Source: Pseudomonadota bacterium
Lineage (GTDB): Bacteria > Pseudomonadota > Alphaproteobacteria > Rhodobacterales > Rhodobacteraceae
Assembly: GCA_027592105.1 (NCBI GenBank)
Contig: JAQCLA010000035.1
Location: forward strand, 1 to 15,240
DNA: 15,240 bases
Reading direction: 5' to 3'
Part shown: piece by piece, positions 1-7,582 of the stretch
How the letters are laid out: every line of letters begins with the position of its first letter
Position numbering within the stretch: the stretch's first letter is position 1
Position numbers and translations under genes: made by a program
The notes under the pieces: generated by a model
What the model was told of the DNA's origin: nothing
The model's database searches: none
Seen by the model: the letters and a program-made list of their open reading frames with translations, nothing else

Positions 1-43
1 GGTTAGGTTGCCCGGCAATCGCTGCGCGAGGGAGGGACACATC

Positions 44-1627
44 ATGCGCGACTTTCACCATCCCGGCCGGTCGGCCGCTTTCGCCGAAAACGGCATGTGC
101 GCCACCTCGCACCCAATCGCGGCGCAAGCCGCCGTCGACATCCTCAAGGCGGGTGGCAACGCCGTTGATGCCGCCATTGCCGGTGCCGTGTTGCTTGGCC
201 TGTGCGAACCGGCCATGACCGGCATCGGCGGCGATTGCTTCGCGCTGATCAAACCCGCCGGCACCGAGGAGATCATCGCGATCAACGGATCGGGCCGCGC
301 GCCCGCCGCCCTTTCGGCCGAGGGGTTGCGCGCCAAGGGCCATAGCAAGATGCCTGTCTTCGGCGACCCCGCCGCCGTGACCATCCCCGGCGCGATAGAT
401 GCCTTTTGCCAAATGTCGCAAGACCACGGCAAACTTGGCCTTGATGCCGTTCTTGCCCCCACCATCCGCTATGCCGAGGCGGGCGTGCCTGTCGCGCCGC
501 GCGCCGGGTTCGACTGGGCCCATCACCATGACAATATGAACGCCACCGCGCGGCGTTTCTACCTGATCGGCGATGCGCCACCGCGCGTCGGCCAATTGTT
601 CCGCCACCCGCAACAGGCCGAGGTTTTGCGCCGTGTCGCCGCCAAAGGCCGCGCTGGTTTCTACGAGGGCGAAGTGGCCGAGGACATGGTCACCTCGCTG
701 CGTGCCTTGGGCGGTGTGCACACGCTTGAGGATTTCGCCAATACGCGCAGCAGCTATGGCACGCCTGTCAGCGGCAATTACAAGGGCATCGAACTGGTCG
801 AGCATCCGCCAAATGGCCAAGGTGCGACCGCGATCCTTTTGGCCAATATCTTGGCCGAGTTCGACCTGCCCTCAATGGAACCTTTCGACACCATGCGCGC
901 CCATATCGAGGCCGAGGCGACGAAACTCGCCTATGATGCGCGCGAGCGTTTCGTCGCCGACATGGATCACATGACGCGGCTTGCCCATATGCTCGACCCG
1001 GCCACGGCCAAGAAACTGGCGGCCCTGATCGACCCGACCCGCTGCATTGATAACCCCCGCACACTGAGTGCCGAAGCGCACAAGGAAACCATCTATATCA
1101 CCGTCGTCGACAGCGACCGCATGGTGGTGTCGCTGATCTATTCGGTGTTCAAGGATTTCGGCTCGGGCATCGCGTCGGACAAATTCGGCATCTTGTTCCA
1201 AAACCGTGGCGCGGGCTTCACGCTGGAAGCGGGCCACCCCAACGAGGTTGGTGGCGGCAAGCGGCCGATGCACACGATCATCCCCGCCATGCTCAAGCAA
1301 AACGGCCGCGTGATCATGCCTTTCGGCGTCATGGGCGGCCAGTATCAGGCCACGGGCCACGCGCGGATGCTGACAAACATGGTCGATTACGGCCTTGGCC
1401 CACAGGAGATGATCGACGCGCCGCGCTGCTTTAGCGAGTTCGGCGATATGAAGGTCGAGAAAGGCTATAGCGACAAGGTGCGTCAGGAACTCAGCGATCT
1501 GGGCCATAAGGTGTCGACCCCCGATGTCGGGATCGGCGGCGCGCAGGCGATCGCCATCCATCACGATCTCGGCACGCTCGAGGGTGGGTCTGACCCGCGC
1601 AAAGACGGCATCGCGCTGGGGTATTGA
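44..1627 (+). CDS. ggt: Gamma-glutamyltransferase family protein (cytoplasmic, YwrD-like)
   Basis: This is an N-terminal-nucleophile hydrolase of the gamma-glutamyltranspeptidase family, 527 aa, which would cleave gamma-glutamyl bonds in glutathione or related amides. The ATG at 44 is preceded by a GGGAGGGA ribosome site; an in-frame extension to 8 lacks one. The N-terminal GGNAVDAA and GIGGD motifs (about residues 40-67) are typical of the large subunit. The expected self-cleavage site and nucleophile is Thr349, in ETIYITVVD, giving subunits of about 348 and 179 aa. In the small subunit the family KRPLSS segment reads KRPMHT (406-411), and GSPGG reads GVMGG (428-432). These changes fit the YwrD-like branch rather than classical periplasmic GGT, and no signal peptide is visible. 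The family call is firm; the substrate could be another gamma-glutamyl or acyl amide. A rhodanese gene follows after 3 bp. Confidence 0.93.
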   Translation: MRDFHHPGRSAAFAENGMCATSHPIAAQAAVDILKAGGNAVDAAIAGAVLLGLCEPAMTGIGGDCFALIKPAGTEEIIAINGSGRAPAALSAEGLRAKGHSKMPVFGDPAAVTIPGAIDAFCQMSQDHGKLGLDAVLAPTIRYAEAGVPVAPRAGFDWAHHHDNMNATARRFYLIGDAPPRVGQLFRHPQQAEVLRRVAAKGRAGFYEGEVAEDMVTSLRALGGVHTLEDFANTRSSYGTPVSGNYKGIELVEHPPNGQGATAILLANILAEFDLPSMEPFDTMRAHIEAEATKLAYDARERFVADMDHMTRLAHMLDPATAKKLAALIDPTRCIDNPRTLSAEAHKETIYITVVDSDRMVVSLIYSVFKDFGSGIASDKFGILFQNRGAGFTLEAGHPNEVGGGKRPMHTIIPAMLKQNGRVIMPFGVMGGQYQATGHARMLTNMVDYGLGPQEMIDAPRCFSEFGDMKVEKGYSDKVRQELSDLGHKVSTPDVGIGGAQAIAIHHDLGTLEGGSDPRKDGIALGY

Positions 1628-1630
1628 GCG

Positions 1631-2011
1631 ATGGCGATCACCCCCATCAAAGATATGGTGATGGCCGCGAAAGCCGCCATCACCTCGCTCTCGACCGAGG
1701 CGGCGGCGACCGAGGTCGCCGAAGGCCGCGCCGTTTTCGTCGATATCCGCGACCCGCGCGAGCTTGAGCGCGAGGGCAAGCTGCCCGGCGCGATCCATGC
1801 GCCGCGCGGCATGCTGGAATTTTGGGTCGACCCCGCCAGCCCCTACCACAAAGAGGCACTGGCCACCGACAAGCGGCTGATCCTTGTTTGCGCGGGTGCG
1901 TGGCGCTCGGCTTTGGCGACAAAGACGCTACAGGATATGGGGCTGGAAAACGTGGCCGAGATGGAGGGTGGCTTTTCCGCATGGAAAGCCGAGGGGCGGC
2001 CCATCGACTGA
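1631..2011 (+). CDS. Single-domain rhodanese-like sulfurtransferase
   Basis: This 126-aa protein is one rhodanese domain, which moves sulfane sulfur through a cysteine persulfide. The fold signatures are in order: VDIRDPRELEREG (about 37-49), a GAIHAPRGMLEF segment (53-64), then the active loop VCAGAWRS with Cys87, and the closing EGGFSAWKAEGRP. There is no signal peptide, so it should be cytoplasmic. The ATG at 1631 follows the gamma-glutamyltransferase stop by 3 bp, suggesting one transcript and coupled translation; a second in-frame ATG at 1655 would also leave the domain intact. Co-transcription with a glutathione-family hydrolase hints at thiol or persulfide metabolism, but that is inference. 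The stop codon lies inside a hairpin shared with the convergent hspQ. Confidence 0.92.
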   Translation: MAITPIKDMVMAAKAAITSLSTEAAATEVAEGRAVFVDIRDPRELEREGKLPGAIHAPRGMLEFWVDPASPYHKEALATDKRLILVCAGAWRSALATKTLQDMGLENVAEMEGGFSAWKAEGRPID

Positions 2012-2027
2012 CCCGGCAAGGGTCAGT
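2007..2027. terminator. Bidirectional hairpin at the rhodanese/hspQ junction
   Basis: An 8-bp perfect inverted repeat, ACTGACCC (2007-2014) and GGGTCAGT (2020-2027), with loop GGCAA. The rhodanese stop (2009-2011) lies in the left arm and the hspQ stop (2023-2025, minus strand) in the right arm, so each convergent transcript carries the hairpin at its end. Neither side has a strong U-tract, so termination efficiency is uncertain. Confidence 0.6.
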
Positions 2028-2349
2028 TCAGCTGAAACTCCAGCGGATAGCGCCCATCGCGGAATTCCCCGAACAAATCGGGCAGGTCGGGGTGATCGAC
2101 CGGCTCACCGCTATCATCGGGGACAAGGTTCTGCTCCGAGACATAGGCGACGTAATAGGTCTGATCGTTTTCGGCCAGCAGATGGTAAAACGGCTGTTCT
2201 TTCGCCGGTCGCGCCTCTTCGGGGATGGCGGCGTACCATTCATCAGTGTTGGAAAATTGCGGGTCGATATCGAAAATGACACCCCGAAACGGGTGTTTAC
2301 GATGGCGAACCACCTGACCGAGACCGAATTTTGCCGTGCTTTTCAGCAT
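2023..2349 (-). CDS. hspQ: Heat shock protein HspQ (YccV-like)
   Basis: This 108-aa protein matches the HspQ/YccV family along its full length: FGLGQVVRHRKHPFRGVIFDIDP near residues 8-30, the DEWY motif (36-39), then PFYHLLAEND and the VAYVSEQNL strand. The E. coli homologue binds hemimethylated oriC DNA and acts as a specificity-enhancing factor for the Lon protease; that role is family knowledge. The start at 2349 has AAGGGGG about 9-10 bases upstream on the minus strand. A CCCCAT element at 2393-2388 sits where a heat-shock sigma-32 -10 would be expected, but I cannot find a convincing CTTGAA-like -35. It is divergent from the AEC permease and convergent with the rhodanese. Confidence 0.93.
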   Translation of the reverse strand: MLKSTAKFGLGQVVRHRKHPFRGVIFDIDPQFSNTDEWYAAIPEEARPAKEQPFYHLLAENDQTYYVAYVSEQNLVPDDSGEPVDHPDLPDLFGEFRDGRYPLEFQLN

Positions 2350-2434
2350 GAGGCTGAACCCCCTTGAACACGCTTCCTATCGCGCGCATGGGGGGATTGT
2401 CCATGAGTCGCGCATCGCGGGAAGGAAACAGATT

Positions 2435-3316
2435 GTGGAAATCGCCCTAACGGTGCTTGCAATTGTGGCCCCTGTTTTCCTGTTGGGCAGTGCCGGTTTC
2501 GTCTGGGCAAAGGCGGGTTATGACTACCCGACCGCCTTTGTTACCCGCATCGCGATGACGCTGGCTGTGCCTTGCCTGATCTTCACCGCGCTGATGCAGG
2601 CCGATATCGCTTTGTCCACGCTTGGCGCGCTGACCTTGGCCAGCCTTGTGGCCTATGTCGCGGTGATCGGGCTGAGTTGGGGGGTGGTGGCCATGCTGCG
2701 CCTTGACCGCGCGGCTTATGTCGCGCCGCTGGCGTTCGGCAACACGGGCAACCTGGGCCTGCCCTTGGCCTTGTTCGCCTTTGGCGAGACAGGCTTGGGG
2801 CTTGCCGTGGTGGTTTTCGCGGTGATGGCGATCTTGACCTTCACCATTGGGCTTTGGCTGGTGGTCGGCGGCACCTCGCCTGCGCGGATGCTGCGCGAGC
2901 CGATGTTATGGGCGACGCTGTTGGGCGGGTTATTCCTGACCATGGGATGGGAAACGCCCGAATGGCTGACCCGTTCGCTCAGCTTGATGGGACAGATGGC
3001 CATTCCGCTGATGCTAGTCACACTGGGCGTGGCCGTCGCGCGGCTGAAGGCCGGGCGCATCGGGCGCGCGCTCTGGATGTCTGCGGCAAAGCTCGCCCTT
3101 GGCATCGTGGCGGGTGTCATGGCCGGGCGCGCCTTCGGCCTCGACCCCGTGGCTTTTGGCGTGCTGGTCCTGCAAATGGCCACGCCGGTAGCCGTCACCT
3201 CCTACCTTTTGGCGGAACGCTATGATGCCGATCCCGACGCGGTCGCGGGTCTGGTGATGGTGTCGACCTTGATGTCGGTCGCCACACTTCCGATCACATT
3301 GTCATTTCTGCTCTAG
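2435..3316 (+). CDS. AEC (auxin efflux carrier) family transporter
   Basis: An inner-membrane permease of 293 aa, almost entirely hydrophobic, with about ten transmembrane segments. The conserved FGNTGNLGLPLA motif (residues 101-112) near mid-protein, and the hydrophobic region from VLQMATPVAVTSYLLA to the C-terminus, are typical of AEC carriers, which export or import organic acids, amino acids or similar solutes. The substrate cannot be read from the sequence. I chose the GTG at 2435 because GGAAGGAA lies 7 bases upstream and the protein then begins directly with the first membrane helix; the ATG-initiated extension to 2336 adds 33 polar residues and would overlap hspQ. The gene is divergent from hspQ (85 bp between starts), and a weak hairpin follows its stop. 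Confidence 0.88.
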   Translation: MEIALTVLAIVAPVFLLGSAGFVWAKAGYDYPTAFVTRIAMTLAVPCLIFTALMQADIALSTLGALTLASLVAYVAVIGLSWGVVAMLRLDRAAYVAPLAFGNTGNLGLPLALFAFGETGLGLAVVVFAVMAILTFTIGLWLVVGGTSPARMLREPMLWATLLGGLFLTMGWETPEWLTRSLSLMGQMAIPLMLVTLGVAVARLKAGRIGRALWMSAAKLALGIVAGVMAGRAFGLDPVAFGVLVLQMATPVAVTSYLLAERYDADPDAVAGLVMVSTLMSVATLPITLSFLL

Positions 3317-3329
3317 CCAAGGCCAAAGC

Positions 3330-3348
3330 CGCCATTCCCTTGATGGCG
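3330..3348 (+). terminator. Weak hairpin after the AEC permease gene
   Basis: CGCCAT (3330-3335) and ATGGCG (3343-3348) form a 6-bp stem with a 7-base loop, 13 bases after the permease stop. Only ATTTC follows, so it is at best a weak terminator. Confidence 0.3.
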
Positions 3349-3357
3349 ATTTCAAGC

Positions 3358-3363
3358 TATAAT
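3358..3363 (+). promoter_or_regulatory. Perfect TATAAT -10 box upstream of the lipoprotein gene
   Basis: TATAAT sits 41 bases upstream of the ATG at 3405, which would give a 5' UTR of roughly 35 nt. No good -35 is present at 16-18 bp spacing: ATTCCC at 3334-3339 is the best placed, while TTGATG at 3340-3345 is too close. It is unusually AT-rich for this window and probably drives the lipoprotein gene separately from the permease. Confidence 0.45.
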
Positions 3364-3404
3364 GCCGCCAATAGAACCGGAAAATTCGGGCACGAGCAGG
3401 TATC

Positions 3405-3995
3405 ATGGAAAGACGCGTCTTCGTTACGGGCGGGCTGACCCTCTTGGTTGCGGGCTGCGGCTCAAGCGGTGGGCGGCATAGCGCGCCACGCAACCTCGAT
3501 AATGCATGTCGCCTATCCGCCGAGCGGCCGCAGTACCTGCGCGCGATGCAACGGACCGAACGGCGCTGGGGCGTGCCGGTGCATGTGCAGATGGCGACCT
3601 TTCACCAAGAAAGCCGTTTCGTCGGCAATGCGCGCCCGCCGCATCGCTATGCACTGGGCATCATCCCCATGGGGCGGGTCAGCTCTGCTTATGGCTACAG
3701 CCAGGCGCTTGACGGCACTTGGGATGATTACCGCCGTGCCACGGGGCGGCGTTTTGCCCGGCGCACGGATATCGATGATGCCGCTGATTTCATGGGCTGG
3801 TACATGAACCGGACGCGCGATCGCAATGGCGTAGCGTTGACGGATGCGCGCAATCAGTACCTTGCTTATCACGAAGGTCATACGGGCTTTGCGCGTGGCA
3901 GCCACAACTCCAAGCGCTGGTTGCTGACGGTCGCGGACCGTGTCGCAGATCGCTCCGAGATGTATCGCACGCAGCTGGCCAGCTGCCGGGCCTAA
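3405..3995 (+). CDS. Lytic-transglycosylase-like lipoprotein (SLT superfamily)
   Basis: A 196-aa exported lipoprotein. The N-terminus is positively charged, then hydrophobic, and ends in the lipobox LVAGC with lipidated Cys18, so it should be membrane-anchored in the periplasm. The body resembles a goose-type lysozyme/SLT fold: HQESRF (67-72) with candidate catalytic Glu69, SSAYGYSQ (93-100) in the place of the family AxGLMQ motif, and YLAYHEGH (152-159) in the place of AYNAG. The expected activity is nonhydrolytic cleavage of peptidoglycan glycan strands. The divergent second and third motifs make this a distinct subfamily, and activity is inferred. Similar short lipoproteins are, from memory, common in Rhodobacteraceae. 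The start has only a weak ribosome site (GAGCAGG) but is fixed by the signal peptide. It is convergent with lolA, 6 bp away. Confidence 0.82.
   Translation: MERRVFVTGGLTLLVAGCGSSGGRHSAPRNLDNACRLSAERPQYLRAMQRTERRWGVPVHVQMATFHQESRFVGNARPPHRYALGIIPMGRVSSAYGYSQALDGTWDDYRRATGRRFARRTDIDDAADFMGWYMNRTRDRNGVALTDARNQYLAYHEGHTGFARGSHNSKRWLLTVADRVADRSEMYRTQLASCRA
3971..3986. repeat. 16-bp perfect palindrome at the lipoprotein/lolA junction
   Basis: GCAGCTGGCCAGCTGC is self-complementary and can form a 6-bp stem with a GGCC loop. It lies in the last codons of the lipoprotein gene (Gln-Leu-Ala-Ser-Cys), 6 bases before the stop and 15 bases past the lolA stop. It could help terminate either convergent transcript, but no U-run follows on either strand. 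Confidence 0.4.
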
Positions 3996-4001
3996 ACCCG
4001 A

Positions 4002-4598
4002 TCAGTCGCGTGCGCGCGACGCGATTTCTTGCGTGATATTGAACAGCGATGCGGACAAACGCGCGCCCTGCACCATGTTGCCTAGCACAAGCGTGGTCTG
4101 TGACCCGGTGCTATCGGTGATAATCCATTGCCGCAACTCGATCGGATCACCGGTGAAAACAAGCTCGATCGTGCCGATCTCGGGGCGATCGGGGTCTTGC
4201 GCCGTGACCCGTGTCGCGATGCCATCGAAGGCATGACCGACCACCTTGCCCGACGCGGCCAAATCGACATTCCGGGCCAAGATCAGGTTCAGCGGTGTCT
4301 GGGCCAACGGATACTGCTCGGGCGGCGTATTGGAGCGCCCATCGAAAATCGCCACCTGCTGGCCACCGGCGATGACGATCAACTCACCACCTTCATAGTC
4401 AAAGCGTATCCGACCGGGTCGATGCAGGTAGATGTCGCCAGTCGCGACCGTGCCATCGGCATTGATCTGGGTAAAACTACCTTCGGCGGTCGTCAGCCCA
4501 TTGAGATAGGCGGACAAGGCCCCCAGCGATAACAGGTCAGCGCGCGCCGGCATCGCGGCGGCGAAACTGAGGGCAAGGCAAACCAACAAACGTTTCAT
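4002..4598 (-). CDS. lolA: LolA-family outer-membrane lipoprotein carrier protein
   Basis: A periplasmic chaperone that takes lipoproteins from the LolCDE complex to the outer membrane. The product is 198 aa. The ATG at 4598 gives a clean Sec signal, MKRLLVCLALSFAAAMPARA, with cleavage expected after residue 20; a GTG-initiated extension to 4640 would bury the signal peptide. The mature part starts with a helix (YLNGLTTAEGSFTQ), followed by the conserved strand region GDIYLHRPGRIRFDYEG and then LIVIAGGQQVAIFD, which is the core of the half-open LolA barrel. It lies 62 bp downstream of ftsK in the same direction, so it is probably co-transcribed, although that gap could hold its own promoter. 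It ends 6 bp from the convergent lipoprotein gene. Confidence 0.9.
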   Translation of the reverse strand: MKRLLVCLALSFAAAMPARADLLSLGALSAYLNGLTTAEGSFTQINADGTVATGDIYLHRPGRIRFDYEGGELIVIAGGQQVAIFDGRSNTPPEQYPLAQTPLNLILARNVDLAASGKVVGHAFDGIATRVTAQDPDRPEIGTIELVFTGDPIELRQWIITDSTGSQTTLVLGNMVQGARLSASLFNITQEIASRARD

Positions 4599-4660
4599 GA
4601 CATCAAAATAGGCCTTTCCACCGCCCCATAAAGAGGGCACGCGCCGTCATCACGCAAGCG

Positions 4661-7570
4661 TCAATCCTGTTCCGGGACCAAGATCTCGCGCTTGCCGACA
4701 TGGTTGGCGGTGCTGACCAGCCCTGCATCCTCCATCTGCTCGACCAAACGCGCGGCCTTGTTATAGCCCACGCCAAGCTTGCGCTGGATATAGGAGGTCG
4801 AACATTTCCGGTCCTTGATCACGATCGCCACGGCTTGATCGTAAAGCGCATCCTCGCCCTCGGTATTGCCGCCCGTATTCAGGCCCAAGACCGCGTCGAT
4901 ATCGCTTTCGCGGTCGTCATCGGGGCCTTCCAACACGCTCGAGGCATATTCCGGCGGCCCAAAGGATTTCAGGTGGCGCACAATCTCCTCGACTTCTTCG
5001 TCGCGCACAAAGGGGCCGTGGACGCGGGTGATCTTGGCGCCGCCGGCCATGTAAAGCATGTCGCCCATGCCCAATAGCTGCTCGGCACCCTGTTCGCCAA
5101 GGATGGTGCGGCTGTCGATCTTGGATGTCACGTGAAAGGAAATCCGCGTTGGAAAGTTCGCCTTGATCGTGCCGGTGATCACATCGACCGAGGGGCGCTG
5201 TGTCGCCATGATCAGGTGAATACCACTGGCGCGCGCCATCTGTGCCAGACGCTGGATGCAGGCCTCGATCTCTTTGCCGGCGACCATCATCAGGTCGGCC
5301 ATCTCGTCGACGATGACGACGATAAAGGGCATGGTCACGGGCTGGAATTCCTCGGTCTCGAAAACCGGATCACCCGTCTCATCGTCAAAGCCGGTCTGGT
5401 AGGTGCGCTTGAACAACTCACCCTTGGCCAAGGCTTCACGGACGCGGCCATTATAGCCATCGATGTTGCGCACGCCCATCTTGGACATTTTGCGATAGCG
5501 CTCTTCCATCTCGCCCACGACCCATTTCAGCGCCACGACCGCTTTCTTCGGGTCGGTCACAACAGGGCTCAGCAGATGTGGAATGCCGTCATAGACGGAG
5601 AGTTCCAGCATCTTGGGGTCGATCATGATCATCCGGCATTCTTCGGGCGAAAGCTTGTAGAGCAAGCTCAGGATCATGGTGTTGATCGCCACCGATTTGC
5701 CCGAACCGGTCGTGCCCGCGATCAGCAAATGGGGCATCTTGGCCAGGTTCGCGATCACCGGGTCGCCGCCGATATCCTTGCCCAAGGCCAAGGGCAAACG
5801 CTGGTTGCCATCACCAAAGCTGCGATGGCTGAGAAGCTCGCGCAACAGCACTTTTTCGCGGTGCTCATTGGGCAATTCGATCCCGATGACCGAGCGGCCC
5901 GGCACGGTCGAGACACGCGCGGACAGGGCCGACATGGAGCGCGCGATATCATCGGCCAGACCGATGACGCGGCTCGCCTTGAGACCCGGCGCGGGTTCAA
6001 GCTCGTACATCGTGACCACGGGGCCGGGGCGAACGCTGACGATCTCGCCCTTCACGCCGTAATCATCCAGCACCGATTCCAGCATGCGGGCGTTTTCTTC
6101 CAGCGCCTCATCGCTCAGATGCGGGCGCTGGATCTGGATCGTATCGGGGTTCTCCAACAGGGCAAGCGACGGCGGCTCATAGACGGCATCCGCCTTGGCC
6201 TGAAGCGGCAACGAGGGTTGCGCATCGGCGATCGCCTGCTTCGAGTGGGCCGGCTTGCGCGCCATGGCGCGCTGCATCACGCGGCGCTGCAATTCGGTCT
6301 GGGGCAATGCGGGCGCGGGACCACGCGGCGCGCCATCCTGCGCGATCAGCGCAGCTTGATCCATCTCGTCGTTTTCATCGTCGATGAAGATATTGTCGCT
6401 GTCATCCTCCATCGTCACCGGCGCGGGGGGAATGGTGCGCGCACTCAGCGGCGGCTCGGCCCGATGGGCAGCGGTCAAGGGTGGCTCGGCCCGAATGATG
6501 GGCTGGCCCGCTGCGGCGGCACCTGCCGCACCTGCGGCCAAGAGACTCGCACTGGCGGGCAGGACGGGGGTGCGGCGCGCATCGGCCTCAACGGGTTGCG
6601 GCGGCGGCGCACGGCGCACGCGATCGCGGATCACATCACTGATGCGGGCGCGGATGCGCTCTTGCTCGGCGCTGCTTTCCACCGGCTCTTCGACGACAAA
6701 ATCCATCGCATCCGCTTCGGCGCTGCGCGCACGCAGCATGGGCACGCGCGCCAACAACCCGCCCGCACGGCGGACCGGGGTCTGTGCCTGCGCAGGCTGC
6801 ACAGAAAGCGGCTGAACCGGGTGAAGTGCGGGATCAGCCATCACTTGTTGCGTGGCCAGACCTGAGTCTCGGCGCTCTTGGCGCAGGCGGGCCAACTCGG
6901 TCGCGGCACGCCCTGCCCCATAACCCGCATTGCGCAAACCGCCCGAGACGAAGGCACCGATCGCCACCAAGCCCAGCAAGAAATACCGCACGCCAAGCCG
7001 GAATTCCGCGCGGTCGACACCAAGAACGAAGCCCGACATCAGCATGCACAAGACAAAGGCCAGCGCTGCGACAATCTTCAACCCGACTTGCGGGGCCATC
7101 GGCAAGGCACTCAACAGCGCACCGACCACAGTGTCACCGAACAACCCGCCAAGCCCAAAGCTATGCACCCAGTTTTCCGGTGGCGCGAGGCTAGCAGCAT
7201 AGATCGCGGCCAGCGCCACCGCGATCAGCAGAAAGGCGATCCGGCCCAGCGCGCGCTCGTGACGGCTGCTGCGCAGGAACCGCACACCCCAAACCACTGA
7301 TGCGATGGGCAGCAAGACCGCGCCATAGCCCATGATCATCATCAAGATCGCAGCGACCGACGCCCCGACATGACCAAAAAGATTTTGCGGCACCGCATCG
7401 GTCGCCGCCATGAAATGGGGATCATCCGGCGCATAAGACCACAGCATCGCGGCAAGCGCGGCACCAAGGCCCAAAAGGGCGAAACCAAGCGCCTGCTGCC
7501 CAAAACGCATCAGCATTTCATGGGTCTGATCATCAAGCAGGGGGTCACGCTGTCTGGTCTGATAGGCCAT
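4661..7570 (-). CDS. ftsK: DNA translocase FtsK
   Basis: A 969-aa septal DNA pump that moves chromosome termini and activates XerCD recombination at division. The N-terminal membrane domain has hydrophobic segments at about 25-45, 69-97, 109-127, 163-185 and perhaps 195-212. An Ala/Pro/Arg-rich linker runs to about 470. The RecA-like motor has Walker A GTTGSGKS (Lys625) and Walker B VIVDEMADLMM (Asp755, Glu756), plus MATQRPSVDVITG. A winged-helix gamma domain (about 905-969, with CSTSYIQRKLGVGYNKAARLVE-type residues) reads KOPS sequences. The ATG at 7570 is preceded by TGAGGA, which includes the stop codon of the upstream aminotransferase gene 12 bp away, suggesting translational coupling. 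The length is normal and no defect is visible. Confidence 0.97.
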   Translation of the reverse strand: MAYQTRQRDPLLDDQTHEMLMRFGQQALGFALLGLGAALAAMLWSYAPDDPHFMAATDAVPQNLFGHVGASVAAILMMIMGYGAVLLPIASVVWGVRFLRSSRHERALGRIAFLLIAVALAAIYAASLAPPENWVHSFGLGGLFGDTVVGALLSALPMAPQVGLKIVAALAFVLCMLMSGFVLGVDRAEFRLGVRYFLLGLVAIGAFVSGGLRNAGYGAGRAATELARLRQERRDSGLATQQVMADPALHPVQPLSVQPAQAQTPVRRAGGLLARVPMLRARSAEADAMDFVVEEPVESSAEQERIRARISDVIRDRVRRAPPPQPVEADARRTPVLPASASLLAAGAAGAAAAGQPIIRAEPPLTAAHRAEPPLSARTIPPAPVTMEDDSDNIFIDDENDEMDQAALIAQDGAPRGPAPALPQTELQRRVMQRAMARKPAHSKQAIADAQPSLPLQAKADAVYEPPSLALLENPDTIQIQRPHLSDEALEENARMLESVLDDYGVKGEIVSVRPGPVVTMYELEPAPGLKASRVIGLADDIARSMSALSARVSTVPGRSVIGIELPNEHREKVLLRELLSHRSFGDGNQRLPLALGKDIGGDPVIANLAKMPHLLIAGTTGSGKSVAINTMILSLLYKLSPEECRMIMIDPKMLELSVYDGIPHLLSPVVTDPKKAVVALKWVVGEMEERYRKMSKMGVRNIDGYNGRVREALAKGELFKRTYQTGFDDETGDPVFETEEFQPVTMPFIVVIVDEMADLMMVAGKEIEACIQRLAQMARASGIHLIMATQRPSVDVITGTIKANFPTRISFHVTSKIDSRTILGEQGAEQLLGMGDMLYMAGGAKITRVHGPFVRDEEVEEIVRHLKSFGPPEYASSVLEGPDDDRESDIDAVLGLNTGGNTEGEDALYDQAVAIVIKDRKCSTSYIQRKLGVGYNKAARLVEQMEDAGLVSTANHVGKREILVPEQD

Positions 7571-7582
7571 GCTCGTTCGTCC

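Noticed and set aside
872..1849. A 325-codon minus-strand open frame opposite the gamma-glutamyltransferase and rhodanese genes
   Set aside because: It spans two real genes and its composition is that of an antisense shadow.
2388..2393. A sigma-32 promoter for hspQ based on CCCCAT on the minus strand
   Set aside because: No CTTGAA-like -35 is found at the right distance, so it is mentioned only as a possibility under hspQ.
2336..2434. N-terminal extension of the AEC permease to the ATG at 2336
   Set aside because: It overlaps the hspQ start, adds polar residues before the first membrane helix, and the GTG at 2435 has a better ribosome site.
3340..3355. A second FNR-like site, TTGATGGCGATTTCAA, upstream of the lipoprotein gene
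   Set aside because: The right half does not match ATCAA at the required four-base spacing.
5132..6865. A 577-codon open frame on the plus strand opposite ftsK
   Set aside because: Its protein is full of His, Arg, Gln and Asp with no domain, as expected for the antisense of a GC-rich gene, and ftsK on the other strand is unmistakable.
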